Notes: generated by a model from the letters alone, not told the origin. A stretch of DNA of 35,120 nucleotides from SKVL01 sp964559575 (GCA_964559575.1 CAZLGQ010000004.1:1-35120); one strand, 5' to 3'. Numbered from the stretch's first letter, positions 25,332 through 33,868 are shown. Numbers and translations are program-made.

Positions 25332-27176
25332 CTAATTACAACTCAATCTTTCAAGGGAAAGTCCTTCGGCAATGAACTCACACATAAGATCAAGATTTTC
25401 TCTTTTACGAATTATATGTCCCTCTCCTTCAAGCTTCAAAAGACTGGCGTTCTTTCCCAAGGACTCGGCCATATAGAAAAACTCCCTAGTCTGCCAGACG
25501 GGAACAGTAGAGTCTTCATCGCCGTAGATCAATAGTATCTCCTGATCATCAAGATCGGGTAACCCTTTGTAAACGGAGGCCTCTCTATACATATCGTAGT
25601 TCTTCTCAAGATCATCGAGATCCACCAATCCATCGAAATAAGCGCTAAAAGGCGACGAAGGAATACGTTCAAGTAAAGTGAACCAATCAAAAACCCCATT
25701 TACGGCAATAACGCCGTCAAAAATACCAGGTTGATCAACTAAAGCCTTAGGCCCCAGATACCCCCCGTAACTATTGCCGATAAGATAGGTATGATCTATA
25801 TTGAAACGTCTTCGCATATCGGAAACGGCTTCAACCACATCATCCCTGTCGGCAACCCCCAGATTGTTCATCAGTTCATCCATCAGTTCATTGCCGTGAC
25901 CATAACTTCCGGCATAATCAAGTTTTAAAACATAAGCCCCACTTTCAACCAATCTCTCCAAAAGCTCGTCATAAACAGCATAACTTAAATAAGAGTGATA
26001 ACCGAAACTGGCTTGTCTTCTGGGTCCACCATGAAGCCAGATGAAAAGGTCTGAAGCTCCCCTTGTTCCGACCGGTTCATATAGAACACCTTTGGCACGG
26101 TCAAAGGAGACCACGCTTTTCTTTACTTCGGAAAAAGCCGGAGACGGTTCCACCGCTTCCAAAACCTGAACTTGATCTTCCTCTGGGATATACATTGCCA
26201 CATTGGTATTCTTTCCTTCTATCATCAAGAAAGAAAGGCCGTGATCGCTTACCGGACGCATATAACTTGCATATGAAACATCCTCGGCCACTATCCGGCT
26301 TTCATTTTCAACGGGATCATACCGATACAAAACCCACTTATACGGATCTTCCTCGGTATTGCCAATAACATAAAGTTCATTCTTGAAAAAGATATAATCT
26401 TCCACGGTAAAGTCATCCCCAAATACACGTTCAGCACCGCTTCCCGGATCATCACTTTCAAGATCAACCAAGTAAAGGGTCTGATATCCTTCGGGATCAT
26501 CAACGAAAACTGCAAATCTTTCAGACTGAGAGAACTCAACAAAATCGGGAGTCTCGGCAGATATCGCGACAACCTCTCCGGTATCGGTGTTCCAGATCCG
26601 GTGTTCCTCTTCCAGGTAGTTATAAGCGGAAAGATAGCTACCATAAGGGGAGAGCGACCTTGATGGAAATTCCGACTGAGTTGGAGTCATTTCCCTCAAT
26701 TCACCCGTCTTTATATCAAAAGTCACAACATTCCCATCAACACCAAAAAGCATGACATGCTCCTCACCCCAAGCGAATCTATAAGAGGAGGTATCCTTAA
26801 AATACGGAACCAGTTGTACGAGTTTAGCTTCATCACCAGAGATGTCATAAACCATGTGTAAATAAGTGCTCGTACCATTATCAACCTCAACAACATCTTT
26901 TGTTATACCGAACTTCCCACTTGAACTTTTGCTATAATCCACACTTCCCTCTATCTCGGGAAAAAGAGAAGGAGTGGATGTACCTAAAGAAGAACAATTC
27001 TCTTCCATAACCTCACAGATGAAGTTCTCTTCCCCCCAAGGCCCTCTATAATTAACGTGCACTTTTGAACCATGAATATCTTCAACCTGGCCGTACTGGA
27101 TCTCGGCCCCCGATACAGGGCTGTTTACAAATAAAAATATAGCCAGAACAAATAAAATTGATAGGTATTTAATCAT
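25332..27176 (-). CDS. Exported prolyl oligopeptidase family (S9) peptidase
   Basis: 614 residues from the Met at 27176, which starts a signal peptide (YLSILFVLAIFLFVNSPVSG). A beta-propeller-like region (about 60-370) is followed by an alpha/beta hydrolase with WLHGGPRRQ (oxyanion), GNSYGG (Ser469), YGDEDSTVP (Asp555) and GEGHII (His587). S9 enzymes cleave short peptides, often after proline, or remove acyl-amino acids. GGAGG lies only 2 nt upstream of this ATG; an ATG three codons earlier (27185) is also possible. The gene is less AT-rich than genes before 25 kb. Confidence 0.9.
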   Translation of the reverse strand: MIKYLSILFVLAIFLFVNSPVSGAEIQYGQVEDIHGSKVHVNYRGPWGEENFICEVMEENCSSLGTSTPSLFPEIEGSVDYSKSSSGKFGITKDVVEVDNGTSTYLHMVYDISGDEAKLVQLVPYFKDTSSYRFAWGEEHVMLFGVDGNVVTFDIKTGELREMTPTQSEFPSRSLSPYGSYLSAYNYLEEEHRIWNTDTGEVVAISAETPDFVEFSQSERFAVFVDDPEGYQTLYLVDLESDDPGSGAERVFGDDFTVEDYIFFKNELYVIGNTEEDPYKWVLYRYDPVENESRIVAEDVSYASYMRPVSDHGLSFLMIEGKNTNVAMYIPEEDQVQVLEAVEPSPAFSEVKKSVVSFDRAKGVLYEPVGTRGASDLFIWLHGGPRRQASFGYHSYLSYAVYDELLERLVESGAYVLKLDYAGSYGHGNELMDELMNNLGVADRDDVVEAVSDMRRRFNIDHTYLIGNSYGGYLGPKALVDQPGIFDGVIAVNGVFDWFTLLERIPSSPFSAYFDGLVDLDDLEKNYDMYREASVYKGLPDLDDQEILLIYGDEDSTVPVWQTREFFYMAESLGKNASLLKLEGEGHIIRKRENLDLMCEFIAEGLSLERLSCN

Positions 27177-27347
27177 ATCCTCCATATTGCACAAATTAAC
27201 CATAACAGTCAATAAGAACGGGGGGTAATATATACCGGTTTTCGTAAATAATACAATTATGAACAACTTGTATGATTTAAATCAGGTACCATCCGGATCA
27301 TAGATCTAGTAACATATCAAAAAAGACCTACGATCCGGTAAAATTTA

Positions 27348-27467
27348 TTCTCAGATAAAATAAACATAAACTAAAACTTCAAAGCTCTTTGATTTTTACC
27401 CTTTCAGTAACACAAGGTTTCCAATAACCAGATTAAATAGTCATCAAAACGGTAAATTATCTGAGAA
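27348..27467. repeat. Long-range inverted repeat upstream of the DUF1460 gene
   Basis: TTCTCAGATAA (27348-27358) and its exact complement (27457-27467), with extended similarity on both sides, separated by 98 nt. The region between the divergent S9 and DUF1460 genes (about 27190-27536) has no other gene. It may bind a regulator of either gene. Confidence 0.5.
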
Positions 27468-27536
27468 AAAATTCTAATTTTTCTTGTTTCAAATTTCCTT
27501 TTTTAATTTGTAACCTTAATGATAGAATAAAAAATA

Positions 27537-28421
27537 ATGAAATTTTTACCTTATGCATTGGTCTTGATCTTGGCTGTTGTCATTATCGCTCTTCTTTTCA
27601 CCGGAGAAAACAAGCTTGAATATGAAGTGACTTCTCCGAAAGATGAACAAGAAGAAGAGGTTGTAGAAGAAGAGACCGCCATTACCGATGAAGAAAGTGA
27701 GGACCAAAAAGACGTTGAAGACAAAGCGCCTGATATAAAAGAAGAAGAACCGGAGAGATATGAGGAAAAAGAAGAGGAACTATCCGAGGATGAATCTTTA
27801 AAGAATTTGGTCTATGAATTTTTGGGGAGGCCCTACGAGCGAGGACCTTTGGGTGAAGAGGAGGGAGAGCGAATATACAGAGAAGACGTCTTTGACTGCA
27901 CCACCTTGGTATTGGTGAGCGCTTCCAAGTACAACGCCAACGGCAAGAGTGCCGAAGAGATGATGAAGGTCGCAAACTATTATCCGGCCGAAGTCATCTC
28001 ATACGAAAATCGGCTTCATTTCACGACCTACAGAAACAAAGTCTCCCCTCTTTTTGAAGACATCACGCGACAGATCGGAGGCGACCTAACCGAGCAAAAG
28101 AAAGTACTTTTAAACAAAGACAAAGAAGGAGAAGGTCGGCTTATCGATATTGATTGGGAAGAAGAGGTGGTCATCAAGTACATTAAAACGGAAGACATCC
28201 AAAAGATAACAGAAAATATTCCCAAAAAAGTCGGCGTAGCTTTCATTGTAGACGGAGATGAAAATATGGGGTTGGACGTACGACACGAAGGTTTCGTTTT
28301 TAACAGTAACGAACTTGTCCATGCTTCAAGCCAAAGAGACGAAGTTTACAAAGAGGACCTCTTAAAATTCCTTGAAAACAGTAATTATACGGGTGTGCTT
28401 TTCTTTAAATTTCCAAAATAA
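27537..28421 (+). CDS. Exported DUF1460 (NlpC/P60-like amidase) protein
   Basis: 294 residues: a membrane anchor (about 4-24), a long acidic linker (about 36-88, mostly Glu/Asp) and a DUF1460 domain. The catalytic Cys is in EDVFDCTTLVLVSA (about residue 121), preceded by the family's GRPYERGPL box; the His is in VRHEGFVF (about 245). DUF1460 proteins resemble NlpC/P60 cysteine peptidases and N-acetylmuramoyl-alanine amidases, so cell-wall peptide or glycan cleavage is likely. It is transcribed away from the S9 peptidase gene. Confidence 0.85.
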   Translation: MKFLPYALVLILAVVIIALLFTGENKLEYEVTSPKDEQEEEVVEEETAITDEESEDQKDVEDKAPDIKEEEPERYEEKEEELSEDESLKNLVYEFLGRPYERGPLGEEEGERIYREDVFDCTTLVLVSASKYNANGKSAEEMMKVANYYPAEVISYENRLHFTTYRNKVSPLFEDITRQIGGDLTEQKKVLLNKDKEGEGRLIDIDWEEEVVIKYIKTEDIQKITENIPKKVGVAFIVDGDENMGLDVRHEGFVFNSNELVHASSQRDEVYKEDLLKFLENSNYTGVLFFKFPK

Positions 28422-28440
28422 CTAAAAACAATTTAATTTT

Positions 28441-28469
28441 TTGAATTATTTTAGAAAAAATAATATAAT
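28441..28469 (+). promoter_or_regulatory. Sigma-70-type promoter of the subtilase gene
   Basis: TTGAAT (28441-28446), a 17-nt spacer and a perfect TATAAT (28464-28469), ending 30 nt before the ATG. The subtilase therefore has its own promoter although the upstream DUF1460 gene is in the same direction. Confidence 0.8.
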
Positions 28470-28499
28470 GTCTATTATTAGAATTTAACTTTTTTAAAT

Positions 28500-30302
28500 A
28501 TGAAAGCACATAGTTTTTCATTAAAATATCTAAGCGTCATTCTTTTGGCGTTACTATTAGTCTTCGGATTCGGGTGGAGTACAGCTGAAGCAAATACCGA
28601 TAAAGTGGAGGTGCTTATCGGGTTCGAAGGAAAACCCGGCCCCGCGGAACACAGACTAATAAAATCTCAAGGAGGGGAAGTTACAAAAGAACTGGAACGG
28701 ATAGATGTCCTTTTGGTTGAATTGCCCTCGCATGCTTCGGATAGAGCCGTTAACGCTCTTCAAAATATCCCGAATATATCATTCGTGGAAGAAAACGGCA
28801 CAATGGAAGCCCACAGCCAAACAGTACCCTGGGGAATTGATAGAGTTTTTGGAGATGAATCATATTCATTTCCCACTTGGAATACTTCAGAGGGTGAAAG
28901 AATAGGTGTTGCGATTTTGGACACTGGTATCGACCTTCGCCATGAAGACCTTGAGGTGGCCGGAGGATTCGCCACAGTTAATTGTTTTCCACCTGCACGA
29001 TGTGCAAGACCTTGGGACGATGATCACGGACACGGAACACATGTTGCCGGCACTGTTGCCGCGTTGAATAACGAAAAAGGAGTCGTAGGTGTTGCACCTA
29101 ACATTGACCTTTATGCGGTAAAGGTACTTGATCGAAACGGAGGAGGATCATGGGCTGACATTGCCAACGGAATTACATGGGCAACCGACGAAGATATAGA
29201 GATCATTAATATGAGTTTGGGCGGAGGACATTCATCGACAGTACAAAGAGCTGTAAAATATGCCCATGAAGCCGGAGTACTCCTGGTGGCTTCTGCCGGA
29301 AACAGCGGTCCGGGTGAAAATACTGTTAGCTACCCCGCGGCTTATCCGGAAGTTATTGCCGTAAGTGCTACAGATATAAACGACGAATTTCCCAATTTTT
29401 CATCCCGTGGAAGTCAAGTGGAACTGGCCGCACCGGGAGTTTCTATTCTTTCAACTGTCCCTGGTGGTTATGAAACAAAATCCGGAACTTCAATGGCCTC
29501 TCCTCATGTTGCCGGTGTCGCCGCCTTGGTTTGGGCTACTGACTCCGATATGGACAATGTAAAAGTTCGTGAAATTCTACAAGATACCGCCGAAGATATC
29601 GGGCTCTCTTCCGATAGACAAGGGTACGGGCTTGCAAGAGCCGATTTGGCAGTTGGCTCTTTAGATGATGGGGATGATGATGGAGAAGAAACTGTTGTAA
29701 TCAGTATAGATACACTTGACGCATCTGATGTCTCCACCTCTTCAGCAAAACTTAGCGGTGAAATAACCGAAATCAAAAATACTGACAAAGTCTCCGTTTA
29801 CTTCAAGTGGCGTAAAGATTCCGGCGAAAATTGGAATGAAACAAGTTCAAAAATAATAACGGAACCGAAAGAATTCAGTGAAACAATAGACGGCCTTGAA
29901 GATGATACTTCTTATGAATTTAAAGCTGTTGCGAAAGTGGATGAAACAATTAAAGAAGGAGACACTCTCTCTTTTTCAACTTCACCGGAAGATCCCGGCG
30001 ATGAAAATGGAGAAATTTCAGAACCTGAAATAGAAACAGTTACATACAGTACACGATCCACCGGACCTTGGCAAAGGGTTGATGTAAGCTGGAGTGTATT
30101 CCACGAAGAAGGAAAGCTCGAAGAAGTAAAAACCGAAATTCTAGATGAAGACGGTAATATTCTTGACAGTCAGACAACAGAAATATCCGGAGAAACCGCC
30201 GAAGGAACCAGTAACCTAAGAACAAGACAAACGCCCGTTAAGATTAGAGTCACCGTAAGTGCCGAGGGCCAAGAAACCGAAAAAATTACAGAAATAGAAT
30301 AA
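28500..30302 (+). CDS. Exported subtilisin-like serine protease (S8)
   Basis: 600 residues: signal peptide (about 1-31, ending AEA), an I9-type propeptide (about 34-102), the S8 catalytic domain (about 110-385) and a C-terminal part (about 395-600) with one fibronectin type III-like domain and a beta domain of uncertain type. The catalytic triad is in AILDTGIDL (Asp141), DDHGHGTHVAG (His178) and SGTSMASPHVAG (Ser331); oxyanion Asn268 is in SAGNSG. It degrades proteins outside the cell after autoprocessing. A strong terminator follows. The gene is less AT-rich than genes before 25 kb. Confidence 0.95.
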   Translation: MKAHSFSLKYLSVILLALLLVFGFGWSTAEANTDKVEVLIGFEGKPGPAEHRLIKSQGGEVTKELERIDVLLVELPSHASDRAVNALQNIPNISFVEENGTMEAHSQTVPWGIDRVFGDESYSFPTWNTSEGERIGVAILDTGIDLRHEDLEVAGGFATVNCFPPARCARPWDDDHGHGTHVAGTVAALNNEKGVVGVAPNIDLYAVKVLDRNGGGSWADIANGITWATDEDIEIINMSLGGGHSSTVQRAVKYAHEAGVLLVASAGNSGPGENTVSYPAAYPEVIAVSATDINDEFPNFSSRGSQVELAAPGVSILSTVPGGYETKSGTSMASPHVAGVAALVWATDSDMDNVKVREILQDTAEDIGLSSDRQGYGLARADLAVGSLDDGDDDGEETVVISIDTLDASDVSTSSAKLSGEITEIKNTDKVSVYFKWRKDSGENWNETSSKIITEPKEFSETIDGLEDDTSYEFKAVAKVDETIKEGDTLSFSTSPEDPGDENGEISEPEIETVTYSTRSTGPWQRVDVSWSVFHEEGKLEEVKTEILDEDGNILDSQTTEISGETAEGTSNLRTRQTPVKIRVTVSAEGQETEKITEIE

Positions 30303-30340
30303 GAATTATTTAAGAAGCAAATTTAAATTACAAATCGACA

Positions 30341-30372
30341 AAAGACCGACTTTGAAAAAGTCGGTCTTTTTT
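30341..30372 (+). terminator. Rho-independent terminator of the subtilase gene
   Basis: Perfect 13-bp stem (30341-30353 with 30357-30369) and a 3-nt loop followed by a T-run. It lies about 40 nt after the stop codon. It also carries an A-run on the 5' side and may work on both strands. Confidence 0.92.
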
Positions 30373-30555
30373 GTTGTCCTTTGACGGCAATACTAACAAG
30401 CACCCCAAGCTTTAACGATTTTCCAAGTAAAATAAGAGTTTTTTAAACAATTCCGGTGAGGAAAATCTGAAGCAAAATTCCTCAAGTATTTTTTTAGATT
30501 TTCACTCCAATGTTGATAATATATTTACTCCGAATAAGAGCCTAATTTATTCTTG

Positions 30556-30626
30556 CTGCCCGGCAGGGACTCGAACCCCGATTTCTAGGACCAAAACCTA
30601 GCGTCCTGCCATTAGACGACCGGGCA
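30556..30626 (-). tRNA. tRNA-Gln (anticodon TTG)
   Basis: A full cloverleaf on the minus strand: 7-bp acceptor TGCCCGG/CCGGGCA, D-arm GTCT/GGAC, anticodon stem CTAGG/CCTAG with loop TTTTGGT (anticodon TTG), and T-arm CGGGG/CCCTG with TTCGAGT. Total 71 nt including discriminator G. The 3' CCA is not encoded (the genome has CAA after the discriminator). Confidence 0.96.
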
Positions 30627-30641
30627 AAACTTTACTCTAAT

Positions 30642-30670
30642 ACAATACCTCAAAATAACAAAACTCTCAA
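30642..30670 (-). promoter_or_regulatory. Putative promoter of tRNA-Gln
   Basis: On the minus strand TTGAGA (30665-30670), a 17-nt spacer and TATTGT (30642-30647), placing the transcription start about 8-10 nt before the mature tRNA 5' end. Confidence 0.6.
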
Positions 30671-30771
30671 CTCTTGATCATTAAAATCAAAAAATCATTA
30701 GGTTTATATAAAAAGTTTTTAAACTCTTTTAAATAAGTTATAATTATTTAATAGTTTTAAAAAAACTAAAA

Positions 30772-31242
30772 ATGAAAAGAAGCCTAAAATTAATAATTGC
30801 TCTTGGAATACCACAAATGGCCGGCATTGTAGGATCTCTTTTTACCGTTCCCAATATCCCAACTTGGTACGAAGGACTCACAAAACCGGAATTAGCTCCA
30901 CCAAACTGGGTATTCTCTCCGGTTTGGATAAGTTTATTCATCTTAATGGGTGTATCCGCCTTCATTATCTGGGATAAAGGTATAAAAAGAAAAGATGTAA
31001 AAACAGCTCTTAGTGTATTTATCTTTCAAATAGTTTTAAACACCTTTTGGTCTATCATATTTTTTGGTATGCAAAATCCGGGTTTGGCATTTTTATGGAT
31101 AATTATTTTATGGATAACAATAGCTGTAAATATTTATCTATTTTTTAAAATTTCCAAAATATCTTCCATGCTCTTAATACCATATATTCTATGGGTAAGC
31201 TTTGCCGCTTATTTAAATTACGCCATCTGGATACTAAACTAA
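30772..31242 (+). CDS. TspO/MBR family membrane protein
   Basis: 156 residues with five membrane helices. Family signatures: WYEGLTKPELAPPNWVFSPVW at the first loop, FFGMQNPGLAF after the third helix, and LIPYILWVSFAAYLNYAIW at the end. TspO proteins bind tetrapyrroles (porphyrins, heme) and cholesterol-like ligands in the membrane; some degrade protoporphyrin. A possible link with the B12 (tetrapyrrole) block at 10.8-14 kb is only suggestive. It ends in a strong bidirectional terminator. Confidence 0.93.
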   Translation: MKRSLKLIIALGIPQMAGIVGSLFTVPNIPTWYEGLTKPELAPPNWVFSPVWISLFILMGVSAFIIWDKGIKRKDVKTALSVFIFQIVLNTFWSIIFFGMQNPGLAFLWIIILWITIAVNIYLFFKISKISSMLLIPYILWVSFAAYLNYAIWILN

Positions 31243-31268
31243 AAAACCTCTTAAAAAAGAGGTTTTTT
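31241..31268. terminator. Bidirectional terminator after TspO
   Basis: Twelve-base arms AAAAAACCTCTT and the complement, with a 4-nt loop. It has T-runs on both strands and serves the convergent TspO gene and the 31295-31729 gene. Confidence 0.88.
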
Positions 31269-31294
31269 AAAGAGAATAGAAATAAATCAAAAAA

Positions 31295-31729
31295 CTATTT
31301 AGAGGGTTTATCTTCAATGTTCATATTACCCAAAGCCCAAACACTGGCAAAGTAAAAGATCAAAGAAGATATTAATATTGGCATACCTAATACCAATATT
31401 AAAACAATTACATCAAAAAGACCTAATCCAATTATTAACAGAAAACCTAAACCTACAAGAAATAAAAGGAAAAGGAAAACGATCAAAAAATAAAAAGCAC
31501 TACTCTTAGCAAAACTTTTTATATCCTTAATAACCGACAGATCTTCTACTCCATAAGGTAATAGAAAAGATACGATCAGTAAAACACAAAACCATATTAA
31601 AAGTGATATCATCATCGTGCCTTGACCTTGTGCCGCCAACACTCTATTTATAATACTATTTATTAAAAACAGATATGTACCTGCGACTATCCCGTACTCA
31701 ACTGATATTCTTTTTACTTGATCTTCCAT
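31295..31729 (-). CDS. Hypothetical four-helix membrane protein
   Basis: 144 residues with four hydrophobic segments (about 12-30, 40-60, 78-103, 105-130). No recognised motif. The start is at the Met at 31729; an inverted repeat (31733-31742 with 31772-31781) stands just upstream. It ends at the shared terminator. I cannot assign a family. Confidence 0.6.
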   Translation of the reverse strand: MEDQVKRISVEYGIVAGTYLFLINSIINRVLAAQGQGTMMISLLIWFCVLLIVSFLLPYGVEDLSVIKDIKSFAKSSAFYFLIVFLFLLFLVGLGFLLIIGLGLFDVIVLILVLGMPILISSLIFYFASVWALGNMNIEDKPSK

Positions 31730-31801
31730 ATTATTTAATTAATTTTAATTTTCTTTAGTTATACTTAATTTTTAATTAAATGTAAATACCTTTAAAATTT
31801 A

Positions 31802-32176
31802 CTAACCGGTTGATCTAGAAAGTTCCAAATATATAGAAAGAGCCTCTATTTTTGAGAGACCTTCACCGTAACCGATTATTCCTTTATCAGATATATACCA
31901 CCATGCTTGATCAACCTTAAATTTCTGAAGGCGAGGCAGTTCTTTACTAACATTTGTTTGAGTAAAAACAATACCGTCAGACGTCACACCATGAACCTCA
32001 CCTTCCTTATTTACCGAAAAACTCTCAGGTTCGGAATGTTTTAAAGTATTTATACTATCATTAGAGTACTCATTATAATCTAGATCAAAAGAAGCAAATG
32101 TATCTTTTGATCCAAAAAAGATCACTAAAAATACAACACTTAAAAACAAAAAAATTTTAGCTGTTATATTAGACAT
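31802..32176 (-). CDS. Hypothetical exported protein
   Basis: 124 residues: a hydrophobic signal segment (about 7-22) ending DTFAS, then a soluble part without cysteines. Repeating strands such as EVHGVTSDGIVFTQT and DKGIIGYGEGLSKIEA suggest a small beta domain. No family is recognised. An inverted repeat directly abuts its start codon (32177-32219). Confidence 0.55.
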   Translation of the reverse strand: MSNITAKIFLFLSVVFLVIFFGSKDTFASFDLDYNEYSNDSINTLKHSEPESFSVNKEGEVHGVTSDGIVFTQTNVSKELPRLQKFKVDQAWWYISDKGIIGYGEGLSKIEALSIYLELSRSTG

Positions 32177-32219
32177 AATTTTAATTTTGTTACTCTATAA
32201 CACATCTAAAATTAAAATT
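32177..32219 (-). promoter_or_regulatory. Nested inverted repeat abutting the 31802-32176 start codon
   Basis: Perfect 12-bp arms (AATTTTAATTTT at 32177-32188, complement at 32208-32219) enclose a second, smaller one (TGTTA/TAACA). On the minus strand it lies in the untranslated leader and could be an operator or could hide the start codon. Confidence 0.45.
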
Positions 32220-32250
32220 CCAGTTTTTTAAAAAATATATTTTAAATTAA

Positions 32251-32279
32251 TTGACAGTAAAAATAATTAATGTCATTAT
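32251..32279 (+). promoter_or_regulatory. Promoter of the zinc-ribbon gene
   Basis: A perfect TTGACA (32251-32256), a 17-nt spacer and CATTAT (32274-32279). TGACA and TGTCA form a small inverted repeat across the spacer. Confidence 0.6.
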
Positions 32280-32324
32280 CATAATGGCTGTGGACATTGG
32301 TAACCAAATAAAGAGGATCCTGCT

Positions 32325-32591
32325 ATGAGAAAAAAAGAATTGGTGGTAATTTTCGGCGTATGTTTGGACTTAAACGATAAGGAATGTCCGAACGAAGACT
32401 GCGGGAAAAAACTACCGGTGGTAGTAATACTGCAGAATAATCATCCGATTTACGCTTTCTCCGATATGGTCGTTATCTTTGACTTGGAAACGATCTCCAG
32501 AGGAGAAACAACAAAGAAGTGTCCTTGCTGTGGCTATGTCTACAAGATCCCCTGCTTGGGAGAACCCAAGCTTGAAGGACAACCCACCTAA
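32325..32591 (+). CDS. Small zinc-ribbon protein
   Basis: 88 residues with two cysteine pairs: CPNEDC (C21, C26) and CPCC (C66, C68, C69), plus C77, fitting one zinc ribbon. No further homology is recognised. An SD-like AGAGGA lies 8 nt before the ATG, unlike most genes here, and its codon use is clearly less AT-rich. It is a single-gene unit with its own promoter and a strong terminator, so it may be a recent arrival (for example from a phage or plasmid). Confidence 0.75.
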   Translation: MRKKELVVIFGVCLDLNDKECPNEDCGKKLPVVVILQNNHPIYAFSDMVVIFDLETISRGETTKKCPCCGYVYKIPCLGEPKLEGQPT

Positions 32592-32614
32592 GGAATACAC
32601 TTTAATCCTCTTTA

Positions 32615-32646
32615 AAAAGCCTCCTCGGAAACAAGAGGAGGCTTTT
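32615..32646. terminator. Bidirectional terminator between zinc-ribbon gene and dnaX
   Basis: A perfect 12-bp stem (AAAAGCCTCCTC and its complement, 32615-32626 with 32635-32646) and an 8-nt loop. It carries T-rich sequence on both sides, and lies 12 nt past the dnaX stop. Confidence 0.93.
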
Positions 32647-32658
32647 ACATTAAAAAAA

Positions 32659-33702
32659 CTACTGATCCTTTTTAATTACATCTAAAAAGGCTGTTTCTAA
32701 AGGAAATATCTTTATAGCAGACATCTGACACAGATCCAAGGCATCAAGAAAAAGTTTTAAATCATCTAAAGAAAAAACAAAATCCTTATCTTTAGAAAGA
32801 GATTCCACAAATTTATACTCATCCTCAGAAAGCTCTTTTTTTACATACCCCCCTGATCTGGGAGAGTTTTTTAAAATAAGAACAAAACGGATCTTCTGAA
32901 TCACACGTTCAAAAAAAAGTTTAACATCATAATTCTCTACCTGAACCTTACGAAATATCTCAATTCCCTTATCAGCATCTTTTTTTACTATGGAAGAAAC
33001 AACTCCATTCACAAGCTCAGTACTCGGTGCTCCGGTTATCTCTTCAACATCTTTAGCGGTTATCTTTGAAGAAGAAACAGAAGAAGATATCTTTTGTAAT
33101 ATTCCTAAAGCATCTCTAAAAGATCCGTCTGCTATAAGAGAAAGAAGATAAGCCGCTTCCGGATCAATGTCCATCTTTTCTTTTTTAGCAACAGAAATCA
33201 AGTGTTCTTTTATAGTAGCTAATGTTGGTCTTCTAAAATTAATAGTTTGACAACGAGACACTATCGTATCAGGTAACTTATGTAACTCAGTTGTTGCAAG
33301 TATAAAGATAACATGTGCCGGAGGTTCTTCTAAGGTTTTTAAAAGCGCATTAAAAGCTTCTCTGGTAAGCATGTGAACCTCATCAATTATGTATACCTTA
33401 TAAGGAGATTCAAAAGGTAAAGAAGAAACCGTATCCCTTAACTCTCTGGCATCATCTATCTTTCTGTTTGAAGCTGCATCTATTTCATTAATATCATTTT
33501 CACTAGTTCCAATAGCTCTAGCAAAAATTCTTGCTACTGATGTTTTTCCTATACCCCTTGATCCGGAGAAAAGATAAGAATGTACTATTTCCCCTTTTTC
33601 AATTGAACTTTCCAACGTTTTTATAATATGATCTTGACCTACAACATCAGAAAATGTCTCAGGTCTGTATTTTCTATATAAAGCCATGTTTTCTTTTTTC
33701 AT
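32659..33702 (-). CDS. dnaX: DNA polymerase III subunit gamma (short DnaX)
   Basis: About 347 residues, much shorter than the usual DnaX. It has LYRKYRPETFSDVVGQDH, Walker A GSRGIGKTS, Walker B YIIDEVHML, the SRC-containing sensor region (TIVSRCQTINF) and the domain III start. The zinc-binding four-cysteine insert between Walker A and DEIDAASN is missing: ARAIGTSENDINEIDAASN joins directly. No tau tail follows. It is the clamp-loader ATPase that loads the sliding clamp. Two starts are possible (33702, and Met at 33687 beginning ALYRKYRP). An extended -10 box, TGGTATAAT, ends 9 nt before the first. Confidence 0.93.
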   Translation of the reverse strand: MKKENMALYRKYRPETFSDVVGQDHIIKTLESSIEKGEIVHSYLFSGSRGIGKTSVARIFARAIGTSENDINEIDAASNRKIDDARELRDTVSSLPFESPYKVYIIDEVHMLTREAFNALLKTLEEPPAHVIFILATTELHKLPDTIVSRCQTINFRRPTLATIKEHLISVAKKEKMDIDPEAAYLLSLIADGSFRDALGILQKISSSVSSSKITAKDVEEITGAPSTELVNGVVSSIVKKDADKGIEIFRKVQVENYDVKLFFERVIQKIRFVLILKNSPRSGGYVKKELSEDEYKFVESLSKDKDFVFSLDDLKLFLDALDLCQMSAIKIFPLETAFLDVIKKDQ

Positions 33703-33710
33703 AAAATAAA

Positions 33711-33719
33711 ATTATACCA
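33711..33719 (-). promoter_or_regulatory. Extended -10 promoter of dnaX
   Basis: On the minus strand TGGTATAAT (TGn plus TATAAT). A start at about 33704 would leave almost no leader for the ATG at 33702, so a near-leaderless mRNA or the later start at 33687 is implied. Confidence 0.55.
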
Positions 33720-33740
33720 GAAAGATAGTAAAATATACAC

Positions 33741-33802
33741 AAAAATTTAAGCGGGCAATCAACTGAGTGATTTGCCCGCTTGGCGTGGATCGATGGGATC
33801 CA
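33741..33802 (-). repeat. 62-nt structured repeat, copy 1
   Basis: Sixty of 62 positions are identical to 33935-33996. It contains an A-rich edge, a 13-bp GC-rich hairpin with one bulge (33749-33781, core GCGGGCAA/TTGCCCGC), and a second hairpin (33786-33802, TGGATC/GATCCA). Read on the minus strand the large hairpin is followed by AAATTTTT, as in a terminator. The two changes both fall outside the paired bases. Confidence 0.85.
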
Positions 33803-33868
33803 GCTTGGTGTGTTGTTCTTTCCAGCCAAGAAAGGAGGAATAAATTGGCGGAAAGCATGTGCTTCCAT
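33741..33868 (-). ncRNA. Candidate small RNA upstream of dnaX
   Basis: On the minus strand a TTGCCT box, 16-nt spacer and perfect TATAAT (33874-33879) predict transcription from about 33867. The RNA would start with a small hairpin (GGAAGC/GCTTTCC), expose the single-stranded stretch ATTCCTCCTTTC (33831-33842 reversed), which is complementary to SD-like sequences, and then form the two hairpins of repeat copy 1 with a final U-run. About 127 nt. An open frame of 66 codons crosses the region but has no supporting signal. Function is not known. Confidence 0.5.

Noticed and set aside
26063..26644. Alternative frames inside the S9 peptidase gene
   Set aside because: They are shadows of a gene with less AT-rich codons and carry no domain or start signal; the same applies to opposite-strand frames inside aspS, DUF1460 and the subtilase.
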